DNA of 6,493 bases, taken from contig CANRMK010000134.1 of NCBI GenBank assembly GCA_947631715.1, forward strand, positions 1-6,493, in the 5' to 3' direction. The notes under the pieces are model-generated. The model was not told where the DNA came from. It was given only the letters and a program-made list of their open reading frames with translations, and did not search any database. Position 1 is the first letter of the stretch. Each line of letters opens with the position of its first letter. This stretch comes from an uncultured Acetatifactor sp. (GTDB lineage: Bacteria > Bacillota > Clostridia > Lachnospirales > Lachnospiraceae). Positions 6,318-6,493 of the stretch are shown here, piece by piece. Both the position numbers and the translations under genes were made by a program.

Positions 6318-6493
6318 CCGTCATTCCTCCCTTTCTTCCGTGCCCCCCCGGAAGCCGGCCCGCCGTTCTTTTTGATCATCACGTCCATCAAAAAGAAGCC
6401 GTCCTCCGTATAACAGACCATTTCTCCACCCATCTGCCGTGCATATTCCTGTACCGTGCGCAGCCCTATTCCGTGGTCCGGGCCGTCTTTTGT
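6314..6493 (-). CDS. C-terminal end of a GHKL-type sensor histidine kinase, cut by the right edge
   Basis: The last 59 codons of a gene that enters from the right edge. The visible protein begins TKDGPDHGIGLRTVQEYARQ, continues with MGGEMVCYTEDGFFLMDVMI and ends in a basic, glycine-rich tail (KKNGGPASGGARKKGRNDG). The DHGIGL stretch fits the G2 box (GxGxGL type) of the HATPase_c_5 domain found in GHKL kinases, and the following helix plus GGE and strand match the usual end of that domain. Such kinases commonly pair with LytTR-type response regulators in Clostridia, but no partner is visible here. The amino-terminal sensor and histidine-bearing parts lie outside the window, so the signal and partner are unknown. 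The stop overlaps the nth start as ATGA. A G7 run (minus strand, 6343-6349) lies in the tail codons. Domain assignment is likely but rests on a short fragment. Confidence 0.8.
   Translation of the reverse strand, partial: TKDGPDHGIGLRTVQEYARQMGGEMVCYTEDGFFLMDVMIKKNGGPASGGARKKGRNDG

Noticed and set aside
6343..6349. G7 run in the kinase tail as a phase-variation tract
   Set aside because: It lies beyond the ATP-binding domain. Loss or gain of one G would only change the last residues and would not fuse the kinase to nth, so an on/off switch is unlikely.
5526..6413. Long plus-strand open frame (295 codons) opposite nth and the pdp start
   Set aside because: It lies antisense to nth, whose catalytic and iron-sulfur residues are all in place. 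The translation is rich in Pro, His, Ser and Arg without any domain, as expected for an antisense frame in GC-rich coding DNA.
1..6493. Mobile element, phage, CRISPR, tRNA or defence system
   Set aside because: The window is almost fully covered by conserved chromosomal genes on one strand; no transposase, integrase, repeat array or RNA gene was seen.

Overview
The window reads as ordinary core chromosome of a spore-forming member of the Bacillota. Class Clostridia, and probably a GC-rich member of the Lachnospiraceae, is the best guess. The reasons are the sporulation pair yqfC-yqfD placed directly upstream of phoH, an HD-type membrane protein gene and ybeY (the same order as the Bacillus subtilis yqfC-yqfD-phoH-yqfF-ybeY block), the strong GGGAGG-type ribosome binding sites, and a GHKL-type sensor kinase. 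Genus cannot be fixed from the sequence alone.

Every gene supported here is on the minus strand, so the region is transcribed from the right edge to the left edge. In transcription order it holds: the C-terminal end of a GHKL-type sensor histidine kinase (cut by the right edge); nth, endonuclease III; a 67-base gap; pdp, pyrimidine-nucleoside phosphorylase; yqfC and yqfD, sporulation proteins; phoH, a PhoH-family ATPase; a YqfF/PgpH-like membrane protein with a degenerate HD domain; ybeY, the rRNA maturation endoribonuclease; and the first 14 codons of another gene cut by the left edge.

Packing is extreme. Kinase/nth and pdp/yqfC overlap by ATGA. yqfD/phoH, phoH/HD-like and HD-like/ybeY overlap by 11, 20 and 17 bases. 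The only spacers are 67 bases (nth to pdp), 47 bases (yqfC to yqfD, if yqfD starts at its ATG) and 14 bases (ybeY to the left-edge gene). No convincing promoter or intrinsic terminator was found in the window, so it looks like the inside of one or two long transcripts. Functionally it joins DNA base-excision repair, pyrimidine nucleoside salvage, mother-cell sporulation functions and ribosome maturation.

No mobile element, CRISPR array, tRNA, rRNA or phage gene was seen, and I do not see a new multi-gene system. The observation most worth following is the YqfF/PgpH-like protein at 542-1720. It is about half the usual length, lacks the extracellular domain, and has lost most of the metal ligands of its HD domain, so it is probably a pseudo-phosphodiesterase kept in the canonical yqfF position. 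Second is a sharply AT-rich island inside the 3' part of yqfD.
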